Source of the DNA: Rhodococcus sp. Leaf247
GTDB taxonomy: Bacteria > Actinomycetota > Actinomycetes > Mycobacteriales > Mycobacteriaceae
Direction: 5' to 3'
DNA length: 64,000 nucleotides
Assembly: GCF_001426185.1 (NCBI RefSeq)
Contig: NZ_LMRP01000004.1
Coordinates: 471,996 to 535,995, forward strand
Position 1 is the stretch's first letter. Every line of letters starts with the position of its first letter. A program made the position numbers and the translations under genes. Below the pieces are notes generated by a model, which saw only the letters and a program-made list of their open reading frames with translations, did no database searches and was not told the DNA's origin. This document shows, piece by piece, positions 42,962 to 51,464 of the stretch.

Positions 42962-43732
42962 ATGCGTCTAGGTCGAGTAGCAAGTCCCGACGGTGTCGCC
43001 TTCGTCGCCATAGAAGGCAACGGCGACGACCGGACCGCGAGGGAGATCGCCGAACATCCCTTCGGCACACCCACCTTCACCGGACGGAGCTGGTCGCTCG
43101 CCGATGTTCGCCTGCTGGCTCCCATCCTGGCGAGCAAGGTGATCTGCATCGGCAAGAACTACGCGGCACACGCCGCCGAGATGGGATCGGAAGCACCGCA
43201 GGATCCGGTCATCTTCATCAAGCCCAACACCTCGATCGTCGGGCCCGGCGCCAACATCGTGCGTCCGGCCTCGTCGAACGAGGTGCATTACGAGGGCGAG
43301 CTCGCCGTCGTCATCGGTCGGCCCTGCAAGGACGTCCCCGCTGCGCGCGCCGCGGACGTCATCCTGGGGTACACCGTCGCCAACGACGTCACCGCTCGCG
43401 ATCACCAGCGTCACGACGGTCAGTGGACACGCGCGAAGGGTCACGACACCTTCTGCCCTCTCGGTCCCTGGATCGAGACCTCGCTCGATGCATCGGATCT
43501 CGCGATCAGCACCACGGTCGACGGGGAGATCAAGCAGAGCGGTCGCACATCCGACCTCCTCCACACGGTCCCCGAGATCATCGAGTGGATCTCCGCAGTC
43601 ATGACGCTGCTCCCGGGCGACGTCATCCTGACGGGTACGCCGGAAGGTGTGGGTCCGATCGTCGCGGGCCAGACCGTCTCCGTCGAGATCGAGGGCATCG
43701 GCACGCTGAGCAACCCGGTGGTGGACAAGTGA
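42962..43732 (+). CDS. Fumarylacetoacetate hydrolase family protein (Rv2993c-like)
   Basis: 256 residues. FAH fold with [32 protein letters not shown], metal ligands in [12 protein letters not shown] (Glu) and [14 protein letters not shown] (Asp), and [17 protein letters not shown]. Members hydrolyse or isomerise acylpyruvates, or decarboxylate oxaloacetate; the exact substrate is not evident. The stop overlaps the GTG of gltX (GTGA), a pairing conserved in mycobacteria. Confidence 0.92.
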   Translation: MRLGRVASPDGVAFVAIEGNGDDRTAREIAEHPFGTPTFTGRSWSLADVRLLAPILASKVICIGKNYAAHAAEMGSEAPQDPVIFIKPNTSIVGPGANIVRPASSNEVHYEGELAVVIGRPCKDVPAARAADVILGYTVANDVTARDHQRHDGQWTRAKGHDTFCPLGPWIETSLDASDLAISTTVDGEIKQSGRTSDLLHTVPEIIEWISAVMTLLPGDVILTGTPEGVGPIVAGQTVSVEIEGIGTLSNPVVDK

Positions 43733-45201
43733 CGATCACGTCGGATGTCCGCGTCCGGTTCTGCCCGTCTCCCACCGGAACTCCGCACGTAGGTCTCGTG
43801 CGTACCGCACTCTTCAACTGGGCGTTCGCCCGTCACCACGGCGGTGCATTCGTCTTCCGCATCGAGGACACCGACGCGGCCCGTGACTCCGAGGACTCCT
43901 ACCGTGCACTTCTCGACGCGCTGCGGTGGTTGGGTCTGGAGTGGGACGAGGGCCCCGAGGTGGGCGGGCCCTACGAGCCCTACCGTCAGTCCTTGCGACG
44001 CGATCAGCATCTCGCCGTCGTGCAGTCGCTTCTCGATGCCGGCGAGGCGTACGAGAGTTTCTCCACCCCCGAGGAGGTCGAGGCTCGACACCTCGCGGCG
44101 GGGCGAGATCCGAAGCTGGGCTTCGACAACCACGATCGCACGTTGACCGACGAGCAGCGGGCCGCCTTCCGCGAGGAGGGGCGCAAGCCCGTCGTCCGCC
44201 TGCGGATGCCGGATCACGACCTTTCGTGGAACGACCTCGTCCGCGGTGAGACCACATTCCGGGCGGGCACGGTTCCCGATTTCGCGCTGACACGCGGAAA
44301 CGGTGTCCCGTTGTACACCTTGGTCAATCCCGTCGACGACGCGTTGATGAAGATCACCCACGTGCTTCGCGGCGAGGACCTGCTGTCCTCGACTCCCCGC
44401 CAGATCGCTCTGTACGAGGCACTCGTGCGCATCGGGGTGGCCGATCGGATTCCCGAGTTCGGACATCTGCCGTTCGTGATGGGGCAGGGCAACAAGAAGC
44501 TGTCGAAGCGCGATCCCGAAGCGGACCTCTTCCTGCACCGTGAGCGCGGATTCGTTCCCGAGGGCCTGCTCAACTACCTCGCACTGCTCGGATGGGGTTT
44601 CTCCGACGACCGCGACGTCTTCTCGCTGGAGGAGATGGTGCAGGCGTTCGACATCTCCTCCGTCAACTCCAATCCGGCGCGCTTCGACCAGAAGAAGGCC
44701 GACGCGATCAACGCCGAGCACATCCGGATGCTCGAGCCGTCCGACTTCGCTGCACGGTTGCGCGGCTACCTCGAGACCCACGGTCATCCGATCGAGGTGA
44801 CCGACGAGGTGTTCGCCGAGGCGGCAGAACTGGTGCAGACCCGCATCGTCGTCCTGTCGGATGCGTGGGGGTTGCTCAAGTTCCTGCTTGCCCCGGCGGA
44901 CCAGTTCTCGATCGACCCGGCGTCCGCGTCGAAGAATCTCGGTGCCGATGCAGGGCCGGTCCTCGACGCTACCGTGGCGGCTGCGGAGTCGCTTCCGGAG
45001 TGGACCGCCGAGGCGCTCGAGAGTGCACTCAAGACTGCGCTGATCGACGGCATGGAACTCAAGCCACGCAAAGCGTTTGCGCCGGTTCGCGTCGCGGTAA
45101 CCGGGTCACACATCAGCCCGCCTCTGTACGAGTCGATGGTGTTGCTGGGGCGCGAGACATCGCTGGCCCGGCTGCGGTCGGCACGTACGTCGATCGTCTG
45201 A
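43729..45201 (+). CDS. gltX: Glutamyl-tRNA synthetase (probably non-discriminating)
   Basis: 490 residues, class I. HIGH-type motif in [25 protein letters not shown]-type motif KKLSKRDP (about residue 258), and a helical anticodon-binding C-terminus. Charges tRNA-Glu, and, where GlnRS is lacking and GatCAB is present as here, also mischarges tRNA-Gln with Glu. Both tRNA genes lie about 1.1 kb downstream. GTG start coupled to the FAH gene. Confidence 0.97.
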   Translation: MTITSDVRVRFCPSPTGTPHVGLVRTALFNWAFARHHGGAFVFRIEDTDAARDSEDSYRALLDALRWLGLEWDEGPEVGGPYEPYRQSLRRDQHLAVVQSLLDAGEAYESFSTPEEVEARHLAAGRDPKLGFDNHDRTLTDEQRAAFREEGRKPVVRLRMPDHDLSWNDLVRGETTFRAGTVPDFALTRGNGVPLYTLVNPVDDALMKITHVLRGEDLLSSTPRQIALYEALVRIGVADRIPEFGHLPFVMGQGNKKLSKRDPEADLFLHRERGFVPEGLLNYLALLGWGFSDDRDVFSLEEMVQAFDISSVNSNPARFDQKKADAINAEHIRMLEPSDFAARLRGYLETHGHPIEVTDEVFAEAAELVQTRIVVLSDAWGLLKFLLAPADQFSIDPASASKNLGADAGPVLDATVAAAESLPEWTAEALESALKTALIDGMELKPRKAFAPVRVAVTGSHISPPLYESMVLLGRETSLARLRSARTSIV

Positions 45202-45251
45202 CCGCGCCCGGCGGGGCTCGGCTGGTTCGACCGGCTCGAAAGGGATCGGCA

Positions 45252-46238
45252 ATGAGCATCACCGACAGGATCGACCGGTTCCAGCAGCGTCATCCCGCTG
45301 TCGGCTTCCCGTTGGCCGTCTTCTACAAGTTCTTCGACGATCAGGGCGGCTACCTCGCGGCCCTGATCGCCTACTTCGGGTTCATCTCGCTGTTCCCCTT
45401 GCTCCTGCTCTTCTCCACGGTGCTCGGCATCGTGCTCGTCGGCAATCCCGAGTTGCAGCAGCGGATCATCGACTCGGCGATGAGTCAGATCCCGTTGATC
45501 GGTGAGCAACTCGGTCAGCCGGACAAACTCAGCGGTGGCTCCAGCGCCATCGTCATCGGCATCCTGGGGTCGCTGTACGGCGGCCTCGGTGTTGCCGTCG
45601 CAGCCCAGAACGCCATGAACGTGGCGTGGTCGGTGCCCAAGAACGAGCGCCCCGACCCGATCAGGGCCCGGGTGCGGGGCCTCGGACTCCTGGTCACCGT
45701 GGGAACCGCCGTCATCGGTGTGACAGTGCTCAACGGATTCAACGCCGCGGGCTTCTTCGGAACCATTGCCCAGGTGTTCGTGACCATTGCGGCGATCGTG
45801 CTCAACACCGCCACGTTCGTCGTCGCCTTCCGGCTGGGAACACCGCGGGCGGTGACGGTGAAGCAGGTCCTCCCCGGCGCCCTGATCGCTGCGCTGTTGT
45901 GGCAGGCACTCCAGACGTTCGGCGGATACTACGTCCAGAGTGTGGTCGGGGGAGCGGACACGACCAACGGCGTCTTCGCCATCGTGTTGGGCCTGCTGGC
46001 ATTCCTGTACGTCGCGTCCATCGTCCTGGTGCTCTGCATCGAGGTGAACGTCGTGCGGGCGGATCGGTTGCACCCACGGTCGCTGCTGACGCCGTTCACC
46101 GACAACGTCGAGCTGACCGACGGTGACCGCGACGCGTACACCGCGGCCGCCGAGGCGCAGAAGAGCAAGGGTTTCGAGGAGATCGACGTGACCTTCGGTG
46201 AGCCCGGAGGCGAGCCCGCGGTGGATCCAGCCCGCTGA
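45252..46238 (+). CDS. YihY/BrkB family inner membrane protein
   Basis: 328 residues. Six hydrophobic segments: YLAALIAYFGFISLFPLLLL, the AIVIGILGSLYGGLGVAVAA pair, LGLLVTVGTAVIGVTVL, FVTIAAIVLNTATFVVAF, VLPGALIAALLWQALQTFGG and VLGLLAFLYVASIVLVLCIE, with the family ALIAYFGFISLFPL and W.A...YV patterns. Known as virulence factor BrkB homologues, formerly misnamed ribonuclease BN; molecular function unknown. ATG preceded by AAAGGGA. Confidence 0.92.
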   Translation: MSITDRIDRFQQRHPAVGFPLAVFYKFFDDQGGYLAALIAYFGFISLFPLLLLFSTVLGIVLVGNPELQQRIIDSAMSQIPLIGEQLGQPDKLSGGSSAIVIGILGSLYGGLGVAVAAQNAMNVAWSVPKNERPDPIRARVRGLGLLVTVGTAVIGVTVLNGFNAAGFFGTIAQVFVTIAAIVLNTATFVVAFRLGTPRAVTVKQVLPGALIAALLWQALQTFGGYYVQSVVGGADTTNGVFAIVLGLLAFLYVASIVLVLCIEVNVVRADRLHPRSLLTPFTDNVELTDGDRDAYTAAAEAQKSKGFEEIDVTFGEPGGEPAVDPAR

Positions 46239-46272
46239 CCAGCCGATTTGGTGATTCGGGCATGGTGTTTGG

Positions 46273-46278
46273 TAGTGT
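46273..46278 (+). promoter_or_regulatory. Candidate -10 box of the tRNA-Gln gene
   Basis: TAGTGT with a possible TTGGTG -35 at 46248-46253 (19-nt spacer), about 48 nt before the mature tRNA. Confidence 0.35.
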
Positions 46279-46325
46279 TCTCCACGGCCCGAAACGGTCC
46301 GGCGAAGCATGTCGGAACAGGCCAT

Positions 46326-46397
46326 TGGGGTATGGTGTAATTGGCAACACAGCGGTTTCTGGTACCGCCATTCTAGGTTCGAGTCCTGGTACCCCAG
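46326..46397 (+). tRNA. tRNA-Gln(CUG)
   Basis: Cloverleaf by eye: acceptor TGGGGTA pairs with TACCCCA; anticodon stem GCGGT/ACCGC encloses loop TTCTGGT, giving anticodon CTG (46359-46361); T arm GGTTCGAGTCC. Discriminator G at 46397, CCA not encoded. The U1-A72 pair is the feature typical of bacterial tRNA-Gln. Substrate of GltX and GatCAB in the indirect pathway. Confidence 0.95.
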
Positions 46398-46405
46398 CAG
46401 AGAAA

Positions 46406-46424
46406 CATCCGATTTTGTCGGATG
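46406..46424 (+). terminator. Hairpin after tRNA-Gln
   Basis: CATCCGA and TCGGATG, perfect 7-bp arms with loop TTTTG, flanked by GAGA/TCTC that can extend the stem. Could be a terminator or processing signal. Confidence 0.45.
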
Positions 46425-46484
46425 CTCTCGGCCGGTTACGCTTTCCCGGTTGCTCCACAGAAATGAATAACACGGCAAGTTCCT

Positions 46485-46557
46485 GGCCCCGTCGTCTAGC
46501 GGCCTAGGACGCCGCCCTCTCAAGGCGGTAGCGCGGGTTCGAATCCCGTCGGGGCTA
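46485..46557 (+). tRNA. tRNA-Glu(CUC)
   Basis: Acceptor GGCCCCG with CGGGGCT (first pair G-U), D arm with GTCTAGCGGCCTAGGAC, anticodon stem CCGCC/GGCGG with loop CTCTCAA giving CTC (46519-46521), T arm GCGGGTTCGAATCCCGT. Discriminator A, CCA not encoded. TAACAC at 46468-46473 is a possible -10. Confidence 0.96.
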
Positions 46558-46563
46558 CAAAGT

Positions 46564-46600
46564 ATTCGAGGACCACTGCGATTCGCAGTGGTCCTCGAAT
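46564..46600 (+). terminator. Terminator after tRNA-Glu
   Basis: Perfect 17-bp stem (46564-46580 with 46584-46600) closed by the 3-nt loop ATT, followed by CGTTT. One of the strongest hairpins in the window. Confidence 0.88.
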
Positions 46601-46626
46601 CGTTTCCGGGGTTCCACGTGCTGAGT

Positions 46627-46680
46627 GCACACCCCGTCTGATGAGCGCACACCGTCCGCCGCACGCCGCAGGGGGTGTGC
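46627..46680 (-). terminator. Possible terminator of the IclR gene
   Basis: GCACACCCC (46627-46635) and GGGGTGTGC (46672-46680) are perfect 9-bp inverted arms but with a 36-nt loop, downstream of the minus-strand IclR gene. Weak evidence because of the loop length. Confidence 0.3.
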
Positions 46681-46709
46681 GGTTCGTGGCAGAGGTGCTC
46701 GCTCCGCCC

Positions 46710-47411
46710 TTAAAGACGCTTCTGCACGGCATCCGCGGCTGCGAGGAGGTCGGCGGCCCAGCGTGCTCCGGGGCGTCGACCCATCCGGTCGATCGGCCCC
46801 GATACCGAGATGGCTGCCACCACCCGGTCGTCGCGTCCTCGGATGGGAGCGGCGACACTCGCGACGCCCGCTTCCCGCTCCGCGGCACTCTGAGCCCATC
46901 CCCGTCGGCGGACGTCCGCGAGGACTCGCTCTCCGAACGCGGCGTCGGGAAGGACGGCACGCTGCAGGGCGGGGTCGGCCCATGCGAGAAGGACTTTGGC
47001 GCCGGAACCCGCGGTGAGGGGAAGTCGGGCACCCACCAGCACCGTGTCGCGTAGACCCGTCGGCGGTTCCATGGCCGCGACACACACCCGGACGGTGCCG
47101 TCGATCCGGTACACCTGCACGCTCTCGCCCGTGATCTCGCGCAATCTGGGCAGCACCGTCGACGCTGCCTCGACGACGGGATCGCCCGCGGTGTCGGCGA
47201 GTTCCGCAAGGGCAGGTCCGGGTCGCCACAGGCCGTCGCTGTCACGGGCGAGCATCCGGTGGATTTCGAGTCCTACCGCCAATCGGTGAGCGGTCGCGCG
47301 GGGCAGGCCCGTGTGGGCGCAGAGGTCGGCGAGGCTGCACGGCTGCGTCGAGACCGCGTGCAGCACGCTCACTGCTTTGTCCAGAACGCCGATGCCGCTA
47401 TGCTGTCCCAT
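46710..47411 (-). CDS. ltbR: IclR-family regulator of leuCD (LtbR/NdgR type, Rv2989-like)
   Basis: 233 residues. N-terminal winged helix (VLDKAVSVLHAVSTQ, TGLPRATAHRLAVGLEIH) and C-terminal effector domain (VYRIDGTVRVCVAAMEP, LPLTAGSGAKVLLAW, ASVAAPIRGRDDRVVAAISVSG). Divergent from leuCD, the arrangement of LtbR in Corynebacterium glutamicum and NdgR in Streptomyces, which control leucine synthesis. TAGTAT on the minus strand (47418-47423) is 6 nt before the ATG, so the mRNA is probably leaderless. The operator at 47427-47441 adjoins this -10, implying autorepression. Confidence 0.9.
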   Translation of the reverse strand: MGQHSGIGVLDKAVSVLHAVSTQPCSLADLCAHTGLPRATAHRLAVGLEIHRMLARDSDGLWRPGPALAELADTAGDPVVEAASTVLPRLREITGESVQVYRIDGTVRVCVAAMEPPTGLRDTVLVGARLPLTAGSGAKVLLAWADPALQRAVLPDAAFGERVLADVRRRGWAQSAAEREAGVASVAAPIRGRDDRVVAAISVSGPIDRMGRRPGARWAADLLAAADAVQKRL

Positions 47412-47417
47412 GTAGCG

Positions 47418-47423
47418 ATACTA
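47418..47423 (-). promoter_or_regulatory. -10 box of ltbR
   Basis: TAGTAT on the minus strand, 6 nt before ATG 47411, leaderless arrangement, directly next to the palindromic operator. Confidence 0.55.
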
Positions 47424-47426
47424 GCG

Positions 47427-47441
47427 TCTCGCATCGTGAGA
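47427..47441. promoter_or_regulatory. Candidate LtbR/NdgR operator in the ltbR-leuC gap
   Basis: TCTCG-CATCG-TGAGA, inverted 5-mers with one mismatch and a 5-bp spacer, between the -10 of ltbR and leuC. Same design as the perfect palindrome at 42877-42893. Confidence 0.6.
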
Positions 47442-47457
47442 TGGTGAGTGTGGATCG

Positions 47458-47487
47458 CTGCTCGACGTATCACGGATGCTCGATGTA
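47458..47487 (+). repeat. Imperfect direct repeat in the leuC leader
   Basis: GCTCGACGTATC and GCTCGATGTATC, 12-mers with one difference at an 18-nt period, just before the leuC Shine-Dalgarno. They fall within a small open frame (47441-47500, 19 codons) that has no leucine codons. Meaning unknown. Confidence 0.45.
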
Positions 47488-47505
47488 TCGGGAGAGGTAG
47501 CAGTC

Positions 47506-48924
47506 ATGGCACCGAAGACGCTCGCAGAGAAGGTCTGGGATCAGCACGTCGTCGTCCGCGGAGGCGGCGAAGGCGATGCGACCAAGCCGGATCTCGTCTA
47601 CATCGACCTCCACCTCGTGCACGAGGTCACCAGCCCCCAGGCGTTCGACGGACTCCGTCTGGCCGGCCGACCGGTCCGCCGGCCCGATCTGACCATCGCC
47701 ACGGAGGACCACAACGTCCCGACCGTCGACATCGACCAGCCGATCGCCGATCTCGTGTCTCGCACCCAGGTGGACACGTTGCGACGCAACTGCGAGGAAT
47801 TCGGTATCCGCCTGCATTCGATGGGTGACATCGATCAGGGCATCGTGCACATCATCGGCCCGCAGCTCGGACTGACCCAGCCGGGCACGACCGTCGTCTG
47901 CGGAGACAGCCACACCTCGACCCACGGCGCATTCGGCGCTCTGGCAATGGGAATCGGCACCAGCGAGGTCGAACACGTCCTGGCCACGCAGACCCTGTCG
48001 CTGCGCCCGTTCAAGACCATGTCCGTCACCGTCGACGGTGAACTGGGCGACGACGTCGGCAGCAAGGACCTCATCCTGGCCGTCATCGCGCAGATCGGTA
48101 CCGGCGGAGGCCAGGGCTACGTCATCGAATACCGCGGGGAGGCCGTCGAGAAGCTGTCGATGGAAGCGCGGATGACCATCTGCAACATGTCGATCGAAGC
48201 CGGCGCCCGTGCCGGGATGATCGCCCCCGACCAGACCACCTTCGACTACATCCAGGGACGACCGCATGCGCCGACGGGTGACCTGTGGGACCGCGCCGTC
48301 GCGGAATGGTCGACGTTGGTGACCGACGAGGGCGCGGTGTTCGACAAGGAAGTTCGTATCGACGGGTCGGCGCTGACACCGTTCGTCACCTGGGGCACCA
48401 ATCCGGGGCAGGGCGCTCCGCTCAGCGCCTCGGTGCCGGATCCGGCGGACATCGTCGACGAGGGTGAGAGCCAGTCGGCCGAGAAGGCGCTCACCTACAT
48501 GGGTCTCACCGCCGGAACGCCGTTGCGGGAGATCTCTGTGGACACCGTCTTCCTCGGTTCCTGCACCAACGGCCGGATCGAGGATCTCCGCGTCGCAGCG
48601 AAGATCCTGGAGGGTCGCACGGTGGCCGACGGGGTGCGCATGCTCGTCGTTCCGGGATCCATGCGAGTGCGTGCACAGGCCGAGGACGAGGGGCTCGGCG
48701 ACATCTTCGTCGCGGCAGGCGCGGAATGGCGCCAGGCGGGGTGCTCGATGTGCCTCGGGATGAACCCGGATCAACTGGCCCCCGGTGAGCGGTCGGCGTC
48801 GACGTCGAACCGCAATTTCGAAGGGCGACAGGGCAAAGGTGGTCGGACCCACCTCGTTTCTCCCGCGGTCGCCGCGGCGACCGCGGTACGCGGACGTCTG
48901 TCCGCTCCCGCGGATCTGACCTGA
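47506..48924 (+). CDS. leuC: 3-isopropylmalate dehydratase large subunit
   Basis: 472 residues, aconitase family. Cluster-binding cysteines in [13 protein letters not shown] and [14 protein letters not shown]-terminal [29 protein letters not shown] and [20 protein letters not shown]. Isomerises 2-isopropylmalate to 3-isopropylmalate with LeuD. ATG 47506 has GGAGAGG 9 nt upstream; an ATG 30 nt earlier lacks a site. Divergent from ltbR. Confidence 0.97.
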   Translation: MAPKTLAEKVWDQHVVVRGGGEGDATKPDLVYIDLHLVHEVTSPQAFDGLRLAGRPVRRPDLTIATEDHNVPTVDIDQPIADLVSRTQVDTLRRNCEEFGIRLHSMGDIDQGIVHIIGPQLGLTQPGTTVVCGDSHTSTHGAFGALAMGIGTSEVEHVLATQTLSLRPFKTMSVTVDGELGDDVGSKDLILAVIAQIGTGGGQGYVIEYRGEAVEKLSMEARMTICNMSIEAGARAGMIAPDQTTFDYIQGRPHAPTGDLWDRAVAEWSTLVTDEGAVFDKEVRIDGSALTPFVTWGTNPGQGAPLSASVPDPADIVDEGESQSAEKALTYMGLTAGTPLREISVDTVFLGSCTNGRIEDLRVAAKILEGRTVADGVRMLVVPGSMRVRAQAEDEGLGDIFVAAGAEWRQAGCSMCLGMNPDQLAPGERSASTSNRNFEGRQGKGGRTHLVSPAVAAATAVRGRLSAPADLT

Positions 48925-48965
48925 CCCGACCATTCTCGCGTACTGCTGCCGAAAAGGATCGCATC

Positions 48966-49568
48966 ATGGAATCGTTCACCACTCACACCGGAATCGGCGT
49001 CCCGTTGCGTCGCAGCAACGTCGATACCGATCAGATCATCCCGGCCGTCTATCTCAAGCGAGTCACCCGAACGGGTTTCGAGGACGGTCTGTTCGCCGGG
49101 TGGCGCACCGACCCCGGCTTCATCCTCAACGTCGCTCCGTTCGACCGGGGTTCGGTTCTCGTAGCGGGTCCGGATTTCGGTACCGGGTCCTCGCGCGAGC
49201 ACGCTGTGTGGGCGCTCTCGGACTTCGGTTTCCGGGTCGTCATCGCCTCCAGATTCGCCGATATCTTCCGCGGAAACGCCGGAAAGGCGGGCCTTCTCGC
49301 CGCCGTTGTCGAGCAATCCGATGTGGAACTGCTGTGGAAATTGCTCGACGAGCAGCCCGGTCTCGAACTGACGGTCGACCTGGAAACGAAGACGATCAGC
49401 GCCGGAACCCTGGTGGTGCGCTTCGATATTGACGACTACACCCGGTGGCGTCTGCTCGAGGGTCTGGACGACATCGCACTGACGTTGCGCCAGGTAGAGG
49501 CCATTTCCGAGTTCGAGAAGTCCCGCCCGGAATGGAAGCCGGTGACGCTTCCGGCCCCCGGTCGTTAG
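48966..49568 (+). CDS. leuD: 3-isopropylmalate dehydratase small subunit
   Basis: 200 residues, 41 nt after leuC. Swivel domain of the aconitase family: [20 protein letters not shown] near the start, [20 protein letters not shown] (substrate loop) and [27 protein letters not shown] precedes the ATG. Partner of LeuC. Confidence 0.97.
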   Translation: MESFTTHTGIGVPLRRSNVDTDQIIPAVYLKRVTRTGFEDGLFAGWRTDPGFILNVAPFDRGSVLVAGPDFGTGSSREHAVWALSDFGFRVVIASRFADIFRGNAGKAGLLAAVVEQSDVELLWKLLDEQPGLELTVDLETKTISAGTLVVRFDIDDYTRWRLLEGLDDIALTLRQVEAISEFEKSRPEWKPVTLPAPGR

Positions 49569-49600
49569 CAATTCTCCGGGTCTCTCCGCGGCCGTTGCGC

Positions 49601-49615
49601 GACACTCATTGTGTC
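49601..49615. other. Inverted repeat after leuD / before hupB
   Basis: GACAC-TCATT-GTGTC, perfect 5-bp arms, extendable with CGC/GCG. It could end leuCD. It overlaps TTGTGT (49609-49614), which with TAACAC (49631-49636, 16-nt spacer) makes a plausible hupB promoter and a leader of about 95 nt. Confidence 0.4.
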
Positions 49616-49735
49616 CGCGACGTTTACGGCTAACACACCGATTTGGCGTGGCTCGTGGACTACTCGGCATTTCCGGTTTACCGTGGTACTCAGTCGGTCC
49701 GACGACGGGCCAATCAGTTACCGGAGGAAATACCG

Positions 49736-50449
49736 ATGAACAAGGCCGAACTCATCGATGCGTTGACCGAGAAAACCGGTGCGGATCGTCGCGCCGCCAC
49801 GGACGCAGTCGAGAACATCGTGGACATCATCGTGCGTGCCGTGCACCGCGGGGAGTCGGTGACCATCACGGGATTCGGCGTCTTCGAACAGCGTCGTCGC
49901 GCTGCTCGCGTCGCTCGCAACCCGCGCACGGGTGAGACCGTCAAGGTCAAGCCGACCTCGGTTCCCGCCTTCCGTCCCGGTGCTCAGTTCAAGGCCGTCA
50001 TCGCCGGTGGACAGAAGCTGTCCGCCACCGGACCCGCCGTGAAGCGTGGCGCATCCGCCGCTCCCGCGAAGAAGACCGCAGCCGCCAAGAAGACGGCCGC
50101 CAAGAAGACTCCGGCCAAGGCACCCGCGAAGGCGCCGGCGAAGTCCACTGCCGCAGCGAAGAAGACCACCGCGGCCAAGACTCCCGCCAAGGCCCCTGCC
50201 AAGACTGCAGCGAAGAAGACGACGGCAGCCAAGGCGCCCGCCAAGACCGCCGCCAAGAAGACGACGGCAGCCAAGGCGCCCGCCAAGACCGCTGCGAAGA
50301 AGACCACCACCGCGGCCGCGAAGAAGACCACGGCAACGAAGGCTCCGGCGAAGACCGCGGCCAAGAAGACCACTCCCGCGAAGAAGGCTGCACCGGCGAA
50401 GAAGGCTCCGGCCAAGAAGGCTCCGGCGAAACGTACTGCGCGCAAGTAA
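49736..50449 (+). CDS. hupB: Histone-like DNA-binding protein HupB with lysine/alanine-rich tail
   Basis: 237 residues. Residues 1-90 are a typical [63 protein letters not shown]. Residues 105-237 are composed almost only of Lys, Ala, Thr and Pro, with PAKK/AAKKT motifs like the histone-H1-like tail of mycobacterial HupB. Nucleoid compaction and non-specific DNA binding. GGAGGA before ATG 49736. Contains a 42-nt perfect-type tandem duplication. Confidence 0.97.
   Translation: MNKAELIDALTEKTGADRRAATDAVENIVDIIVRAVHRGESVTITGFGVFEQRRRAARVARNPRTGETVKVKPTSVPAFRPGAQFKAVIAGGQKLSATGPAVKRGASAAPAKKTAAAKKTAAKKTPAKAPAKAPAKSTAAAKKTTAAKTPAKAPAKTAAKKTTAAKAPAKTAAKKTTAAKAPAKTAAKKTTTAAAKKTTATKAPAKTAAKKTTPAKKAAPAKKAPAKKAPAKRTARK
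50213..50296 (+). repeat. 42-nt tandem repeat within hupB
   Basis: Two units (50213-50254 and 50255-50296) identical over their first 38 bases, each coding for [14 protein letters not shown]. Such repeats can change copy number by slippage, altering tail length. Confidence 0.8.
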
Positions 50450-50471
50450 CCTTCGCTCGACCCCGATACGC

Positions 50472-50507
50472 CGACGAGCCCCGGTCCTCATGGACCGGGG
50501 CTCGTCG
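50472..50507. terminator. Bidirectional terminator between hupB and mutT1
   Basis: Perfect 16-bp stem (50472-50487 with 50492-50507) with loop TCAT between two converging genes. No T tract. Confidence 0.85.
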
Positions 50508-50518
50508 CGGTGTGACAG

Positions 50519-51454
50519 CTAGGAGTCGGTGCGGCGGGGGAGCGGCGAGTCGGTGTAGTCGGCGGCCACCAGAACGCCTCCGACGAAACTCAGGACCCAG
50601 ACGCTCGCCTTGCGCGAGCGGGTCCGACTGAGTTCGATTCCGTCGCTGTCGGCCCACCACTGCATGAGGTCGGGAATGACCTTGCCCTGACTGCAGATCA
50701 CCGGAACACCGGCCACGTCGCCCGCGATCTCCCTCGCGCGGCGGCGACCCCTGTCCGGGTCGCGCGCATAGCCTTCCTCGGTCAGCGTCGGTTCGAGGGT
50801 CAGGTCCACGCCGACGGACTCCGCCCACGGGGCGATGGTCTGGATACACCGTGTCCGCTCGGCGGTGAATCCGTCCGTGCCACCGAACGCTTGGATCAGC
50901 GGCACCAGCGCAGCGGCCTGCCGCACCCCGACGCTGTCGAGCGGCCGCTCGGCGTCGTCACCCTTGTAGCGCGCCTTGCTGCCGGCCCGTGCATGACGCA
51001 CCAGCACAGCGGTACTGGTGGGTACGGGGTTCTGGGCGAACCGGCCCACGACGTCGCGATCGGCGTCGTAGGTGGCCAACTCCCGCGCCTCGGCCGGGGT
51101 GAGCCACTGCAGTTCGTCGACCTCGTCGTTGACGGCGAACTGGCCGTCGGTGACGCGGGCGGCCCAGTAGTCCACGTGCTTCGTCTTCTTCGATCGCGGG
51201 ATCGCGTAGGTGGTACTTCCGAGGCTGTGCCCGAGAACGCAGCGGAAGCCCGTCTCCTCGTGTACTTCTCGCACCGCGGCGACTGCCGGAACCTCGTCGG
51301 CCTCGACCTTGCCCTTCGGCAACGACCAGTCGTCGTAGCGCGGCCGGTGCACGAGCGCGACGACAGGTTCGTCGCCGGAGGCCGACGCCCTCCACAGCAC
51401 TGCACCGGCCGCCGCGATCGGTTCGATGTCGCGGCGTCCGCGCGACGTGCTCAT
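50519..51454 (-). CDS. mutT1: NUDIX hydrolase with C-terminal histidine phosphatase domain, MutT1-like
   Basis: 311 residues. N-terminal NUDIX domain (residues 10-140) with an intact box: PKGKVEADEVPAVAAVREVH then EETGF. C-terminal histidine-phosphatase domain (residues 148-300) with VLVRHARAG, the RHG-type motif. In mycobacteria MutT1 degrades 8-oxo-dGTP products and diadenosine polyphosphates. Last gene of fbiD-ppk-mutT1, 10 nt after ppk. Confidence 0.95.
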   Translation of the reverse strand: MSTSRGRRDIEPIAAAGAVLWRASASGDEPVVALVHRPRYDDWSLPKGKVEADEVPAVAAVREVHEETGFRCVLGHSLGSTTYAIPRSKKTKHVDYWAARVTDGQFAVNDEVDELQWLTPAEARELATYDADRDVVGRFAQNPVPTSTAVLVRHARAGSKARYKGDDAERPLDSVGVRQAAALVPLIQAFGGTDGFTAERTRCIQTIAPWAESVGVDLTLEPTLTEEGYARDPDRGRRRAREIAGDVAGVPVICSQGKVIPDLMQWWADSDGIELSRTRSRKASVWVLSFVGGVLVAADYTDSPLPRRTDS

Positions 51455-51464
51455 CGCCCCACCC

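Noticed and set aside
46239..46709. Attachment site or integrated element at the tRNA pair
   Set aside because: No integrase, no repeated tRNA 3' end nearby, and flanking genes keep the order seen in mycobacteria.
50046..50445. Proline/arginine-rich plus-strand and Ala-rich minus-strand frames over the hupB tail
   Set aside because: Frame shadows of the Lys/Ala repeats; no start signals or hydropathy expected of real proteins.
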